From: Leptothoe sp034932105
GTDB lineage: Bacteria; Cyanobacteriota; Cyanobacteriia; Phormidesmidales; Phormidesmidaceae
DNA: 64,000 nucleotides
Direction: 5' to 3'
NCBI RefSeq assembly: GCF_034932105.1
Contig: NZ_JAYGIG010000007.1
Coordinates: 28,474-92,473, forward strand
Both the position numbers and the translations under genes were made by a program. The notes beneath the pieces were generated by a model that was not told the DNA's origin, did no database searches, and saw nothing but the letters and a program-made list of their open reading frames with translations. Below, piece by piece: positions 1-9,743 of this stretch; position 1 is the stretch's first letter; every line of letters starts with the position of its first letter.

Positions 1-194
1 ATCACGGCCATTTCTCCCAGCACATCGCCACTGGTCAATATACGTAGGGGGAAGGGTTGACCATCGATGGTGATGGCAATTTCTACCCTCCCTGACTCAA
101 TGATGTAGGCTGAATCTCCGGGGTCTCCCTCAGAGAAAATAGTCTCACCTGTTTGAAAGCGCTTCAGCGCAGAGGCAGAACTCCAGTTAGACAT
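1..194 (-). CDS. Cyclic nucleotide-binding domain protein, 5' part only
   Basis: The N-terminal 64 codons of a gene that runs off the left edge. The translation opens MSNWSSASALKRFQTGETIF and continues through EGDPGDSAYIIESGRVEI and LTSGDVLGEMAV. This is the beta-roll of a cAMP/cGMP-binding (CNB) domain: the FxxGExIFxEGDxGDxxYxI entry, then the GDVxGEMA turn leading to the phosphate-binding cassette, which lies outside the window. In cyanobacteria such domains occur in stand-alone sensors, in CRP-like regulators (with a C-terminal HTH), and fused to channels or output domains. The part seen does not decide which. The start is the only ATG in frame, with about 196 bp of non-coding DNA between it and truB. 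Confidence 0.8.
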   Translation of the reverse strand, partial: MSNWSSASALKRFQTGETIFSEGDPGDSAYIIESGRVEIAITIDGQPFPLRILTSGDVLGEMAV

Positions 195-390
195 TGGTGT
201 CTTAACCCAGTGAACAACAAAATTAACTAGTAAAAATCACGGGGATGCACAGTCAAAAGACACATCTCATCCTCAATTGGTTTCCCTGATATCTACATGT
301 TCTGTCTAGTGACTACGGGAAACTACTGAAGTTTTAGGGAATAGATGTTTAGAAAGCCTAGATCTGGCTCAAGATCTTGACCAAGCATCG

Positions 391-1290
391 TTAAAACGAT
401 TGGACAAACGCCATCTTGGGCACCAGGTGGGATTGACCCTCTTTAATCCGAAATACCCCAATGCCTAGAAATGGGCAGGTGTCGGTCATCACCCGCAGGG
501 GCTGTTCCAGTTCAAGGGTGGGAACCATGGGCAAACGCTGTCCCTGACACCAGCGACGGCCGACTTCAGGGGAGAGCACTATTTGGGGTAAATGTGCCAT
601 GGCTACAGTCGGGGCAATCAGTTCAACCTGTTCTGGCTGCTCAGATAATGTCTCCAGAGAAATACTGGTGTCTAATGTAAATCCGCTGCTTTGGGTGCGA
701 ATTAGGGAGGCTAAGGTGCCGCCTACCTCCAGGAGCGCGCCCAGATCCCTGGCAATGGAGCGGATGTAGGTACCGGCTCCACAGGTAATATCTAGGGTGA
801 TTTGGGGCGTATCCCCCGGTTGCCAATGGACCACATCAATTTGGTGAATAACGACCTGGCGGCTTGGAATATCCACTGCTTTAGTCATGCCCTGACGGGC
901 CAAGTCATAAAGCCGCCGACCGTCAACATGTACCGCGCTGTAGAGTGGGGGGATTTGCTGAATGGTGCCTTGGAACTGCTCTAAATGCTTGGTGATGGCC
1001 GCCGGGGTCAGATGGGCTGCCGGGGTGTGGGTGAGGATAGTGCCGTCGAGGTCGTCCGTATCTGTGGTGGTGCCCAGCTGCACCACGGCACGATAGGCCT
1101 TATCGCTAGGGAGATAAGGCAACAGGCGAGTGGCGCGACCCACCGCCATGGGCAGGACACCAGTGGCTGCCGGGTCTAGGGTGCCAGCATGGCCAATTTT
1201 TTTGGTGTTGAGTAGGCGGCGTAGTTTGGCTACACAGTCATGGGATGTCCAGCCAGCAGGTTTATGGAGGTTTACAAAACCATCAGGCAT
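391..1290 (-). CDS. truB: tRNA pseudouridine(55) synthase TruB
   Basis: Isomerises U55 in the T-loop of tRNAs to pseudouridine. The 299-residue length is normal for bacterial TruB. The catalytic signature GHAGTLDPAATGVLP carries the nucleophilic Asp at about residue 39. It is followed by the KxY segment (SDKAYRAVVQLG) and the TCGAGTYIRSIARDLG motif near residue 170. The C-terminal 70 residues fit the PUA-like extension. The gene lies 76 bp downstream of the DUF1400 hydrolase gene on the same strand, as the last gene of a ligA-hydrolase-truB run. It may be co-transcribed, but no promoter was identified. Confidence 0.97.
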   Translation of the reverse strand: MPDGFVNLHKPAGWTSHDCVAKLRRLLNTKKIGHAGTLDPAATGVLPMAVGRATRLLPYLPSDKAYRAVVQLGTTTDTDDLDGTILTHTPAAHLTPAAITKHLEQFQGTIQQIPPLYSAVHVDGRRLYDLARQGMTKAVDIPSRQVVIHQIDVVHWQPGDTPQITLDITCGAGTYIRSIARDLGALLEVGGTLASLIRTQSSGFTLDTSISLETLSEQPEQVELIAPTVAMAHLPQIVLSPEVGRRWCQGQRLPMVPTLELEQPLRVMTDTCPFLGIGVFRIKEGQSHLVPKMAFVQSF

Positions 1291-1366
1291 GGTTGGTCGC
1301 AGGGAATGGCTGGGGGGCAGGATGAGGGAACCGGATTAAGAAATAGGATTAATCAAAGTCATCCTA

Positions 1367-3211
1367 TCAGGGCGATGGGGGGGGCGGGGCCGAAAATGCG
1401 GGGGGGCGGGTTTCATCTAGCAGCACCTCTGGAGTAACAGGTGCTGGATTGGCGAGCTCTGCTCCGGTTAGAGCCTCGGGGGAGATAATTTCGTCGGCTG
1501 CTGCCCGGGGTGGTCCACCGAGCTGATCTGCTAAGGCGGGACCGGTGAGGCTTTGGACGAGGCTGAGTTTGATCGGGTCTTGGTTGAGCTGGGCGATGCC
1601 GTCGGCGGTCAGCAGTGCCCCATAGGTACTGTTTCCTGTCAAGTGCTGGGTTAAGAATGCCAGGCTGGATGCGGCGAGGTAAGTTTGGGCTAGCTCGGGA
1701 GCCGGGCCAATAATTTCTGGGGGGAGGTCAAAGGATTCGCTACCGGTTGCTGTCATGGCAATGGTGGAAAAGTGGGTGCCCTGGCGCATGAGCAGGAGGT
1801 AGCGCTCGGGATGGGTGAGCCAGGTAAAGGGCACCAGCTGTTCTTGGAGGGCGGGAGCGACGGTATCAGCGCCGCTGGATACCAGCATGGTTGGTGTGGT
1901 CACTTGGCCCAGGCTTTCTTCGCCAAAGATCACGCTGGTGATGGGATTGATTGCGATCGCAGCCCTCACCCGCCCATCCTGTAATGACAGGGTCGTCTCA
2001 GGGGATTCAGCCAACTGACTGGCCTGACATTGCAGTAGCAATGACGCATTCAACGATAGGGACCCGGGAGGACAGCTTGCCTGCAGCACCTCAAAATCCA
2101 GGCTGGCACCGGCTAAGGCCAAGGCCGTATAGCCCCCAAATGACTGACCTACGATGCCGACTTGGGCAAAATTAATCAAATTACGATACTGGGTGGCCTC
2201 CCGCTCTAAATAGTTAAGCAGGGCCGAAATCCCCTGGGGCCGCTCAAGAAATTCTTCGTTAGGGATCACATCAGCCGACTTGCCCACCAGTAGGGCGTTA
2301 ATTTGCGCCGCGTTACTCCCGGGGTGTTCCACATTCAGCACCAAAAAACCATGGGAGGCCAAATGCTCGCCCAGATAGGCATAGGACGTGCGGTCACTAC
2401 CTAAGCCATGGGAAATAATCACCGTGGGGCGGTTGGGTTGGCGCTGGCCCTGCAGCGTTGGCAGATAGACATCAGCTGGGATGGGAGCATTGCTAGCCAA
2501 TGTTTGGCGCTCTACCTGAAAACGTCCAGGCCGTTGAGCTTGAAGGGCTAAGGCCCGTAGCCTTGCTTGCTCCATCTCGGATAATGCCACTGTCGGAGCA
2601 CCTAGCCGCTCTAGTAAATCAATCGATGCTTCTGTTTCATAGATGGCCCGGTTAATCTCGCGCAGCAGCCCCAAACCTCGATCTAACTCAATCCGCATTT
2701 CCGAGGAGGGAAAATTACGCAATGTATTCAACAGGGTCAGACCTTCATCCTGATCGGATACCGCCACCAACAGTGCCCCTCGCAGTGCTCGCAAATCGCT
2801 GCGCCGGGCCTCTGTGCGAATAAAGTCAGCGGCAATATTCAGGAGGTATTCCCCCTGTTTGGTATGGAAAAATCGATCTAACAGCACCACATCCACATCA
2901 ATGGTGTCGATATCTTGATCTAAACGCCACGTGAGGGCCTGTCTGAGCACATCAACATCGTAGTCATCGGGTAAGAACTGAGCATAGTAGGCCAGATCTT
3001 CACTGAGTACCCCATTCTCAGCCAGCTGTTCTAAATCAGCCAGTTCGATGGAGCGTTCCACCGGACCAAAGGCAAACGTGACGCGTTCTGCCCCCTGGCT
3101 AGCTGCGGCCGTGGTCAAGATTGTCCCTAAAACTGTCCCCAAGACTGTCCCTACTGACCGGGCTAGCCGTTGAATATCCTTGCTTGCAGCCGATAAGCAC
3201 AATCGTTTCAT
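1367..3211 (-). CDS. DUF1400 alpha/beta hydrolase, secreted
   Basis: A 614-residue protein in three parts. A short cytoplasmic N-terminus leads into a hydrophobic stretch (about residues 17-40) ending in AAASQGAERV, a likely signal peptide. Next comes a cyanobacterial DUF1400 domain (about 45-175, starting VTFAFGPVERSIEL). Then an alpha/beta hydrolase domain (about 225-530) has an oxyanion-type segment VIISHGLGSDR, a nucleophile elbow GQSFGG, and a late acid/His region with SSGADTVAP and GTHFSTIA. The combination is typical of cyanobacterial predicted dienelactone-hydrolase-like or acetylhydrolase-like proteins. The substrate is unknown. The last ~60 residues are Pro/Ala-rich and look disordered. 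ligA begins 52 bp upstream on the same strand. Confidence 0.85.
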   Translation of the reverse strand: MKRLCLSAASKDIQRLARSVGTVLGTVLGTILTTAAASQGAERVTFAFGPVERSIELADLEQLAENGVLSEDLAYYAQFLPDDYDVDVLRQALTWRLDQDIDTIDVDVVLLDRFFHTKQGEYLLNIAADFIRTEARRSDLRALRGALLVAVSDQDEGLTLLNTLRNFPSSEMRIELDRGLGLLREINRAIYETEASIDLLERLGAPTVALSEMEQARLRALALQAQRPGRFQVERQTLASNAPIPADVYLPTLQGQRQPNRPTVIISHGLGSDRTSYAYLGEHLASHGFLVLNVEHPGSNAAQINALLVGKSADVIPNEEFLERPQGISALLNYLEREATQYRNLINFAQVGIVGQSFGGYTALALAGASLDFEVLQASCPPGSLSLNASLLLQCQASQLAESPETTLSLQDGRVRAAIAINPITSVIFGEESLGQVTTPTMLVSSGADTVAPALQEQLVPFTWLTHPERYLLLMRQGTHFSTIAMTATGSESFDLPPEIIGPAPELAQTYLAASSLAFLTQHLTGNSTYGALLTADGIAQLNQDPIKLSLVQSLTGPALADQLGGPPRAAADEIISPEALTGAELANPAPVTPEVLLDETRPPAFSAPPPPSP

Positions 3212-3263
3212 AACCTTATATTCGCAGCCAGAAAATGCCCAGAAAATGTCCAGAAAACAAAAC

Positions 3264-5309
3264 CTAAGGGGATGCCGTTTCTTCCAACAACGCTAGCAAC
3301 TCTTCTTCGCTCAGCTGTTGAATACCCAGCTTTTCAGCCTTAGCCAGCTTTGATCCGGCATCTATACCGACCACAACATAGCTTGTTTTTGCGCTGACTG
3401 ACCCAGTCACTTTGCCTCCACTGGCCTCAATTTTGGCCTTAGCCTCCCGGCGGCTGAGGGTGGGTAGGGTGCCGGTGAGTACAAATGTTTTGTTCGCCAT
3501 GGGCAGCTCCGTGGAGGCGACCACCGGAGGTGCACCGGCTAACTGCACCCCTGCTATGTTTAAGCGCTCAATTAGGCGCTGGTTAGCCGATGCTTGAAAC
3601 CATTCATGGACGGAGTAGGCAATTTCTGGACCAATGCCATACACCGCTTCAATATCCTTTGGTTCTGCCGCTGCCAAACGGTCTGCTGTATAGAATTCCT
3701 GGGTCAGCAGCTGGGCATTGACCACCCCCACATGGCGAATGCCCAGACCAAAGAGTACCCGAGACCAAGGTTGTGACTTAGAGGCTTGGATGGCATCGAT
3801 CAATTTCTGGGCCAGTTGCTGCCCCATGCGTTCCAGGGGCAGGAGGTCCTCGACGGTCAAATCATATAGATCGGCCACGGAGCTAACTAGCCGTTGTGCT
3901 AAGAGCTGCTGCACCCATTTTTCCCCCAGCCCACCGATGTCCAGGGCTTGACGACTGGTCCAGTGGATGAGATCCCCTCGCACAATGGCCGGGCAGGTGG
4001 GATTGATACATCGGGTCACCGCCTCATCTGCCGGTCTGACTAAGGCTGCACCACATTCAGGGCAGTGGGTGGGCAGCTGACAGGGTTCGGCTCCCTGGGG
4101 TCTGAGGTCCGTTAATACCCGCACTATCTCAGGAATAATTTCCCCGGCTTTGCGGACGATGACGGTGTCCCCCTTGTGGAGGTTGAGTTCAGCGATCCGA
4201 TCGGCGTTGTGCAGGGTGGCCCGCGAAACGGTCGTTCCCGCCAGCTGCACGGGGGCTAATTCGGCCACTGGTGTGACCGCCCCCGTGCGGCCAATTTGTA
4301 CCGTCATGTCCCGCAAAATGGTCGGGGCTTCTTCGGCCGGATATTTCAGGGCAATGGCCCAGCGAGGAAATTTTTGGGTAAACCCTAGGCGCTCCTGTAA
4401 AGCCAGATCGTTCAGTTTAACCACCACCCCATCGGTGAGGTAGGGGAGCTGGGTGCGGGCTTGGTCCCAATAGTTGTAAAACTGGGCCACATCTTCTGTT
4501 TTGGGACAAAGTTGGCAATTGGGATTGACCTTAAATCCAAGGGTTTGTAGGGTCTTTAGGGAATCTTCCTGGGTTTGGGGGGAGGACAGACCACCCGTGC
4601 CTTCGGGTAAAAGGAGCGTATAGGCAAAAAAGTCGAGGCGGCGCTGGGCCACCACCTTAGAGTCCAGCTGGCGCAGGGTGCCAGCCGCTGCGTTTCGGGG
4701 GTTGGCAAAGGGGGCTTCCTCCTTTGCTTGGCGTTCAGCGTTAATGCGCTTAAACACATCGTTGGGGATAAAGGCCTCCCCCCTCACTTCCACCCGTGGG
4801 GGAGGAGGCTCGATTTGGAGCCGTAGGGGAATGGAGCGAATGGTGCGCACATTGGGGGTGATGTCTTCGCCGCTGATGCCGTCGCCGCGAGTCACCCCGC
4901 GAGTGAGGAGACCATTTTCATAGGTCAGGGCTAGGGCATTGCCATCAATCTTTAGTTCAGCCACAACCGGGGCCGATTCTATATCAGGTGTTTGTCGCTG
5001 CCAGCGAGTTTCCCACTGGCGATATTCGTCAATATCAAAGGCATTTTCCAAACTGTAGAGCGGAATATTGTGCTCTAGGGCCGTGAACTGACTGGCCGGT
5101 TGTTCCCCCACCCGCTGGGTAGGGCTATCGGGGGTAACAAGGGCGGGATGCTGTTCCTCTAAATCTTGCAGTTCGCGATAGAGCCGGTCGTAAACTTCGT
5201 CAGGTAGGTCAGGGGCATCCAGCACGTGGTAGGCATAGCTAGCTTTTTGCAGTTGAGATCGCAGCTCTTTTGCCCGCTGGCGCAAATTTTCTGGAACTGT
5301 TTCTGCCAT
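3264..5309 (-). CDS. ligA: NAD-dependent DNA ligase LigA
   Basis: Seals nicks during replication and repair using NAD+. The 681 residues carry every expected domain. There is an N-terminal Ia domain with the YDRLYRELQ helix, and an adenylation domain with the lysine nucleophile in AELKIDGNAL (about K120). An OB fold follows (QIGRTGAVTPVAEL), then a four-Cys zinc finger (CPECGAAL through CINPTCPAIV, about residues 418-440). Helix-hairpin-helix repeats and a C-terminal BRCT domain (about 598-675, KTFVLTGTLPTLSRREA) complete it. The ATG start gives the usual N-terminus. It is the first gene of the minus-strand ligA-hydrolase-truB run. Confidence 0.98.
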   Translation of the reverse strand: MAETVPENLRQRAKELRSQLQKASYAYHVLDAPDLPDEVYDRLYRELQDLEEQHPALVTPDSPTQRVGEQPASQFTALEHNIPLYSLENAFDIDEYRQWETRWQRQTPDIESAPVVAELKIDGNALALTYENGLLTRGVTRGDGISGEDITPNVRTIRSIPLRLQIEPPPPRVEVRGEAFIPNDVFKRINAERQAKEEAPFANPRNAAAGTLRQLDSKVVAQRRLDFFAYTLLLPEGTGGLSSPQTQEDSLKTLQTLGFKVNPNCQLCPKTEDVAQFYNYWDQARTQLPYLTDGVVVKLNDLALQERLGFTQKFPRWAIALKYPAEEAPTILRDMTVQIGRTGAVTPVAELAPVQLAGTTVSRATLHNADRIAELNLHKGDTVIVRKAGEIIPEIVRVLTDLRPQGAEPCQLPTHCPECGAALVRPADEAVTRCINPTCPAIVRGDLIHWTSRQALDIGGLGEKWVQQLLAQRLVSSVADLYDLTVEDLLPLERMGQQLAQKLIDAIQASKSQPWSRVLFGLGIRHVGVVNAQLLTQEFYTADRLAAAEPKDIEAVYGIGPEIAYSVHEWFQASANQRLIERLNIAGVQLAGAPPVVASTELPMANKTFVLTGTLPTLSRREAKAKIEASGGKVTGSVSAKTSYVVVGIDAGSKLAKAEKLGIQQLSEEELLALLEETASP

Positions 5310-5503
5310 ACCGTTAGGATGCTGAATTGATATTGATTTAAGAAACTGGGGTGGGCCTGGATGGGCACATTGAATTCTACCCGAGGAAAGCCTTCAGCAG
5401 CCATGGGCGGCGCAATCTCCTGAAGGCTTTCGGCGATCGCCTATGGACTTATACAAGCATGGTTATACGGTGGTTATATAACCATGGGTATACAAGGTAG
5501 TTT

Positions 5504-6727
5504 GTGATCATTTTTCCGAAACTGGATGCCCGCCTCTGGATTTTGGCGGCGGGCCGCTTGCTATCCCATCTGGGGATTGGGTTTACCCTGTTCTATGCGC
5601 CGCTTTTTTTTGCGGATGATGTGGGTCTTTCGGCCACGGCCATTGGGTTGGGATTGGGCAGCCAGTCCTTGTCGGGGATGGTGGGTCGTTTTGCCGGGGG
5701 CTCCATGGCGGATTCACCTCGCTGGGGCCGACGGCGCACCCTGTTGCTATCTGCCGCCATTTCCGCCGTGGCCGATGGGTGTTTTGTGGTCACCCATGAC
5801 TTTGGGGGCTTTGTGTTGGCTAATTTGTGCATGGGCCTGGGGGTGGGTCTGTACTGGCCCGCTAGTGAGGCCGTAGTGGCCGATCTCACCACTGGGGCAA
5901 ATCGCAATGAAGCCTTTGCCCTGACCCGTTTGGCGGATAACCTCGGCCTGAGCCTGGGGGTGGTGCTAGGGGGGGCGGTGATTGCGGTGTTTCAAGCCTA
6001 TCGAGTGCTTTTTGCCCTGGATGGCCTGACGTTTATGGTGTTTTATGCCATCGTGGCGGTGGCCATTGGGGAGACCCTGGGTACAACGAATCCTGTGGGG
6101 ACTTTTTGGCAGGGTTGGCGCAGGGCGGTTTGCGATCGCACCCTACAAATTTACGTTGTCGTCAACTGTCTGTTTACCCTCTATATCTCCCAGTCCCACA
6201 GCACCCTGCCCCTCTACCTCAACCGTTTTACCACCCTCGATAATCACGCTGCAGTAGGGGGCATCTTCACCTGGGCCATTGTGCTCACCGTCCTATGTCA
6301 GCTACCCATGGCCCGCTGGCTGAGTCGCTTTGCCCAGCCCCATGCCCTGATGATTTCCCTCGTCTTTTGGGCCATCACCTTTTTCAGTACTTGGCTGGTG
6401 GGGCAGCAGCTGATCAGCCCTACTCTGTTTGTTCTGGTTGGTCTGACCGCCATGGCCCTGGGGACCGTGGCCTACACGCCCATTGCTTCTGCTTTGGTGG
6501 TGGGCATCTCACCCCCCGCCCTACGAGGGGTCTATTTATCGATTAATTCCATGTGTTGGGCCGTGGGCTATTTGATCGGTCCTCCCCTGGGCGGCTGGGC
6601 CTTAGATCAGGGTGTTGCCCATCAATTTTGGCTGTGGTTAATTGCCAGCACCCTAGGCGGAGGAATGATCCTAGGCTTGCTCCAAGCCCAGTTCCAATTC
6701 CAACCGACCAGAATTCCTGACCCGTAA
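5504..6727 (+). CDS. MFS family transporter
   Basis: A 407-residue integral membrane protein of the major facilitator superfamily with about 12 predicted hydrophobic segments. The MFS motif A between helices 2 and 3 is recognisable as GRFAGGSMADSPRWGRRRTLL. The second half repeats the fold with a weaker equivalent (ARWLSRFAQPHALM). The substrate cannot be told from sequence; drug/proton antiport and sugar export are both common in this family. The start is GTG at 5504. The nearest upstream ATG (5483) is in another frame and stops at once. The gene is transcribed away from ligA, and a 250-bp gap separates it from chlP. Confidence 0.85.
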   Translation: MIIFPKLDARLWILAAGRLLSHLGIGFTLFYAPLFFADDVGLSATAIGLGLGSQSLSGMVGRFAGGSMADSPRWGRRRTLLLSAAISAVADGCFVVTHDFGGFVLANLCMGLGVGLYWPASEAVVADLTTGANRNEAFALTRLADNLGLSLGVVLGGAVIAVFQAYRVLFALDGLTFMVFYAIVAVAIGETLGTTNPVGTFWQGWRRAVCDRTLQIYVVVNCLFTLYISQSHSTLPLYLNRFTTLDNHAAVGGIFTWAIVLTVLCQLPMARWLSRFAQPHALMISLVFWAITFFSTWLVGQQLISPTLFVLVGLTAMALGTVAYTPIASALVVGISPPALRGVYLSINSMCWAVGYLIGPPLGGWALDQGVAHQFWLWLIASTLGGGMILGLLQAQFQFQPTRIPDP

Positions 6728-6984
6728 GGAGAGATTGCCTGGAGCCTTGAGACCCTAGGAAACCCTTAAATAGGAATCAAGGGAAAGACTCGTTTCAGGC
6801 GCCATCACCGCTTAAATTTCAAGCTGGTTGAGCCAATTCTGCATTCTCTGTGAAGTCACTAAACGTTAGACAAACGCCTTTGTCTGTTTCATTTTTGTTA
6901 CATCCATAGGAGTGTTTCCAGAGGTCTCAAATCTGCGTGATAGCATACGAAACATAGCTTTTAATCGAATTGGAGAAAAACACC

Positions 6985-8247
6985 TTGGCACTTCGGGTTG
7001 CGGTTGTTGGAGGCGGTCCGGCAGGCTCTTCTGCTGCTGAGACATTAGTAAAAGCAGGTATTGATACCTATCTCTTTGAGCGAAAGTTAGACAATGCTAA
7101 GCCCTGTGGCGGAGCCATTCCCCTCTGTATGGTGGATGAGTTCGATTTGCCCCCTGAGATCATTGACCGCCGCGTGCGCAAGATGAAAATGATCTCCCCC
7201 TCAAACGTTGAGGTGAATATTGGTAGCACCCTCAAGGATGATGAGTACATTGGCATGTGCCGTCGTGAGGTCTTGGATGGCTTTTTGCGTGAACGGGCTG
7301 AAAAACTAGGCGCTAAGGTGATTAACGGCACCGTTCACAAACTGGAGCTCCCTAGCAACGATAAGGATCCCTACACCCTGCACTACGCCGATCATGCCAA
7401 TGGCACGATCCAAGGTGAAGCCAAGACTCTTCAGGTAGATATGGTGATTGGTGCCGATGGTGCCAACTCCCGCGTGGCTCGGGCGATTGATGCGGGGGAC
7501 TATAACTATGCGATCGCATTCCAAGAGCGCATCCGCATTCCCGATGACAAGATGGCCTACTACGAAGAACTAGCGGAAATGTACGTCGGTGATGACGTCT
7601 CCCCTGACTTCTATGCCTGGGTATTTCCCAAGTATGACCACGTAGCTGTGGGTACTGGCACCATGCGAGTGAACCAAGCAAAAATTAAGCAGCTACAAAA
7701 GGGCATTCGCAAGCGGGCGGCCAAACGCCTTGAAGGTGGGACAATTATCAAGGTAGAAGCCCATCCGATTCCTGAGCACCCCAGACCTCGTCGCGTTGTG
7801 GGCCGGGTTGCCCTAGTGGGTGATGCCGCCGGTACCGTCACCAAGTCCTCCGGTGAAGGTATTTACTTCGCCGCCAAGTCTGGCCGCATGTGTGCCGAAA
7901 CCATCGTTGAACTATCCAACCATGGTGAGCGCGCCCTTACCGAGGCAGAACTCAAGACCTACATCCAGCGTTGGGACAAGCAGTACGGCATTACCTATCT
8001 GGTATTGGATATTCTGCAGCGGGTGTTCTATCGCTCCGATGCTACTCGCGAAGCCTTCGTTGAGATGTGTTCCGACATAGATGTTCAGAAGCTGACCTTT
8101 GATAGCTATCTGTACAAAACCGTTGTCCCTGCTAACCCCATTACCCAAATGAAGATTACCGCCAAGACCATTGGCAGTTTGATTCGCGGCAATGCCCTAG
8201 CCCCGGCTGAATACTTCCCCGTTGAACCGGTGGGATCCAGGAAGTAG
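6985..8247 (+). CDS. chlP: Geranylgeranyl reductase ChlP
   Basis: Reduces geranylgeranyl-PP or geranylgeranyl-chlorophyll to the phytyl form for chlorophyll and tocopherol. It has an N-terminal FAD Rossmann motif VVGGGPAGSSAAE, the PCGGAIPLCMVDEFDLP segment, and the second FAD site VALVGDAAGTVTKSSGEGI. All are typical of cyanobacterial and plastid ChlP, and the length (420 aa) is as expected. The reading frame is open from a TTG at 6970. I place the start at the TTG at 6985, because a GGAG lies 9 bases upstream and the resulting N-terminus MALRVAVVGG aligns with the family; starting at 6970 would add five residues. The gene ends in a strong hairpin. Confidence 0.95.
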   Translation: MALRVAVVGGGPAGSSAAETLVKAGIDTYLFERKLDNAKPCGGAIPLCMVDEFDLPPEIIDRRVRKMKMISPSNVEVNIGSTLKDDEYIGMCRREVLDGFLRERAEKLGAKVINGTVHKLELPSNDKDPYTLHYADHANGTIQGEAKTLQVDMVIGADGANSRVARAIDAGDYNYAIAFQERIRIPDDKMAYYEELAEMYVGDDVSPDFYAWVFPKYDHVAVGTGTMRVNQAKIKQLQKGIRKRAAKRLEGGTIIKVEAHPIPEHPRPRRVVGRVALVGDAAGTVTKSSGEGIYFAAKSGRMCAETIVELSNHGERALTEAELKTYIQRWDKQYGITYLVLDILQRVFYRSDATREAFVEMCSDIDVQKLTFDSYLYKTVVPANPITQMKITAKTIGSLIRGNALAPAEYFPVEPVGSRK

Positions 8248-8262
8248 AATTTCAATCCAAAA

Positions 8263-8310
8263 CAAGTAAAGCCGCCAGTAGAAAGTTATTTCTACTGGCG
8301 GCTTTACTTG
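8263..8310 (+). terminator. Long perfect hairpin after chlP
   Basis: A 22-bp perfect inverted repeat (arms 8263-8284 and 8289-8310) with a 4-base GTTA loop, starting 15 bases after the chlP stop. There is no U-tract beyond the stem, so it may act as an mRNA 3'-end stabiliser as well as, or instead of, an intrinsic terminator. Confidence 0.75.
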
Positions 8311-8426
8311 TCGGTCCTAATAGCCGATCTGACTTGAGTTGGGCTGACTGTGATTACGGCAGGACCTTTGGGAAACAAAAGTCCATTGACCCTATTTCTC
8401 TAATCATTAACCCATAAAAAAGCTAT

Positions 8427-8459
8427 TAAAAAAGGAGCCGCCATGGGCTCCCTTTTTTT
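8427..8459. terminator. Bidirectional terminator between chlP and rpaA
   Basis: The stem GGAGCC/GGCTCC is flanked by an A-run on the left and a 7-T run on the right, so an intrinsic terminator can form on either strand. It sits between the convergent chlP and rpaA genes and most likely serves rpaA (minus strand) and read-through from chlP. Confidence 0.8.
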
Positions 8460-8562
8460 GTATATTGGCGACGCTGAAATGCCATACCTCCACATGTACA
8501 GCGGCAATGAAACTTAAACACTGAGATGTTTTCTCCTAATGTCCGCTTGAATTAATCAAACC

Positions 8563-9297
8563 CTAGCTAGCTGCACGGTTAGCATAAAGTTGCTCATCCT
8601 GGGGCAGCTCTAGACAATAGCCCGCACCATAGACAGTCTTAATAAACTTGGGATGGCGTGGGTCCGGTTCCAATTTGGTTCGCAGATGGCGAATATGTAC
8701 CCGAATAGTTTCAATGTCGTCGTTCGGGTCATAGCCCCAAACTTCCTTCAGAATTTCACTCGGGGCAACAGTCTGACCATGACGCTGGAGAAGACAGTGC
8801 AGTAGCTCAAATTCCAAGTGGGTCAATTTGACAGTGCGCTCAAACCAGATGGCTTCAAACCGCTCCGGAACCAAGGTTAATGGACCATGGTTAAGGATTT
8901 CGCTATGCTTTGCAGCCTGGGGAATACGGTCAGTGCGTCGCAGGAGTGCCCTAACCCGGGCCAGCATTTCTTCTAATTCAAAGGGTTTAGTCAGGTAATC
9001 ATCGGCACCCGCATTAAACCCGTCAACTTTATCTTGGGTTTGGCCCAAGGCGGTTAACATCAAGACCGGGATATCCGCTGTTCGCTCATCGCGGCGAACA
9101 CGCTGGCAAACGGTGAGGCCGTCTACCTTAGGCAACATCAAGTCAAGCATAATTAGATCGGGTAAGAGCTGCACAGCGAGTGCTTGACCCTTGATCCCGT
9201 CCTCAGCTTGACTGACATCATATCCAGCCATTTCCAGGTTAACTGCTACCAGTTCTGAAATAGCCGGATCATCATCTACGACAAGTATACGAGGCAT
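8563..9297 (-). CDS. rpaA: OmpR-type response regulator RpaA
   Basis: The master output regulator of the cyanobacterial clock, phosphorylated by SasA and controlled by CikA in other species. It has 244 residues. The receiver domain (1-120) has the acid pocket DDD at 8-10, the phospho-acceptor near D52 (MLDLMLP) and the conserved Lys in DDYLTKPF. The winged-helix output domain (about 135-235) contains LTHLEFELLHCLLQRHGQ and VHIRHLRTKLEPDP. The near-verbatim N-terminus (PRILVVDDDPAISELVAVNLEMAGY) and the segment RIPQAAKHSEILN distinguish it from RpaB. No clock genes lie in the window. Confidence 0.93.
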   Translation of the reverse strand: MPRILVVDDDPAISELVAVNLEMAGYDVSQAEDGIKGQALAVQLLPDLIMLDLMLPKVDGLTVCQRVRRDERTADIPVLMLTALGQTQDKVDGFNAGADDYLTKPFELEEMLARVRALLRRTDRIPQAAKHSEILNHGPLTLVPERFEAIWFERTVKLTHLEFELLHCLLQRHGQTVAPSEILKEVWGYDPNDDIETIRVHIRHLRTKLEPDPRHPKFIKTVYGAGYCLELPQDEQLYANRAAS

Positions 9298-9743
9298 CTT
9301 AAAAACAGATATTTTGCTATACGGAACTTAGAACTCACATGCTAGATATGGCCCAATAACCCGCTCCGCCCAAAAACATACGTTAAGAAGGGGAGACAAA
9401 TTTTATCCCAAATCTATACTATCGCTACAATCCGTTACTCAAACGATACCTTAAGGTTTAATTCACGTTATGGCTGAGGCTGTAGCGGCTGTCTGGTCCT
9501 TGTCAGGGCCGTCAAGCCTCTGCTGGAGGGAGATGCATGAAATTTTAACCTCTGGATAAAGAATTTTATTTAATGAAATATTGTGAAAAGATGACCATAA
9601 AAAAATAGCCGTAATTCTAAACGGCTATCTAAGCAGTTAACAGGGCAGTTAGCAGTTAATTAATGGATATCTGTCTATGGATTGCCCAAAGCTGATGTAT
9701 CCACTGCTAGCAATCTAGTTTGATTTTAGGGTTTGATTTCTAA
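9298..9743. other. Intergenic stretch upstream of rpaA
   Basis: 446 bp without a gene. It holds the upstream region of rpaA and, at its right side, the terminator hairpin of tRNA-Asn. I see no small ORF with a convincing ribosome-binding site. Confidence 0.5.
9599..9628 (-). terminator. Terminator of tRNA-Asn
   Basis: Inverted repeat ATAGCCGT (9605-9612) and ACGGCTAT (9621-9628) with an 8-base loop. Read on the minus strand it is followed by a run of seven Ts. It lies 116 bp downstream of the tRNA. Confidence 0.75.

Noticed and set aside
8563..9297. RpaB instead of RpaA
   Set aside because: The N-terminal MPRILVVDDDPAISELVAVN and the linker RIPQAAKHSEILN match RpaA; RpaB differs in both.
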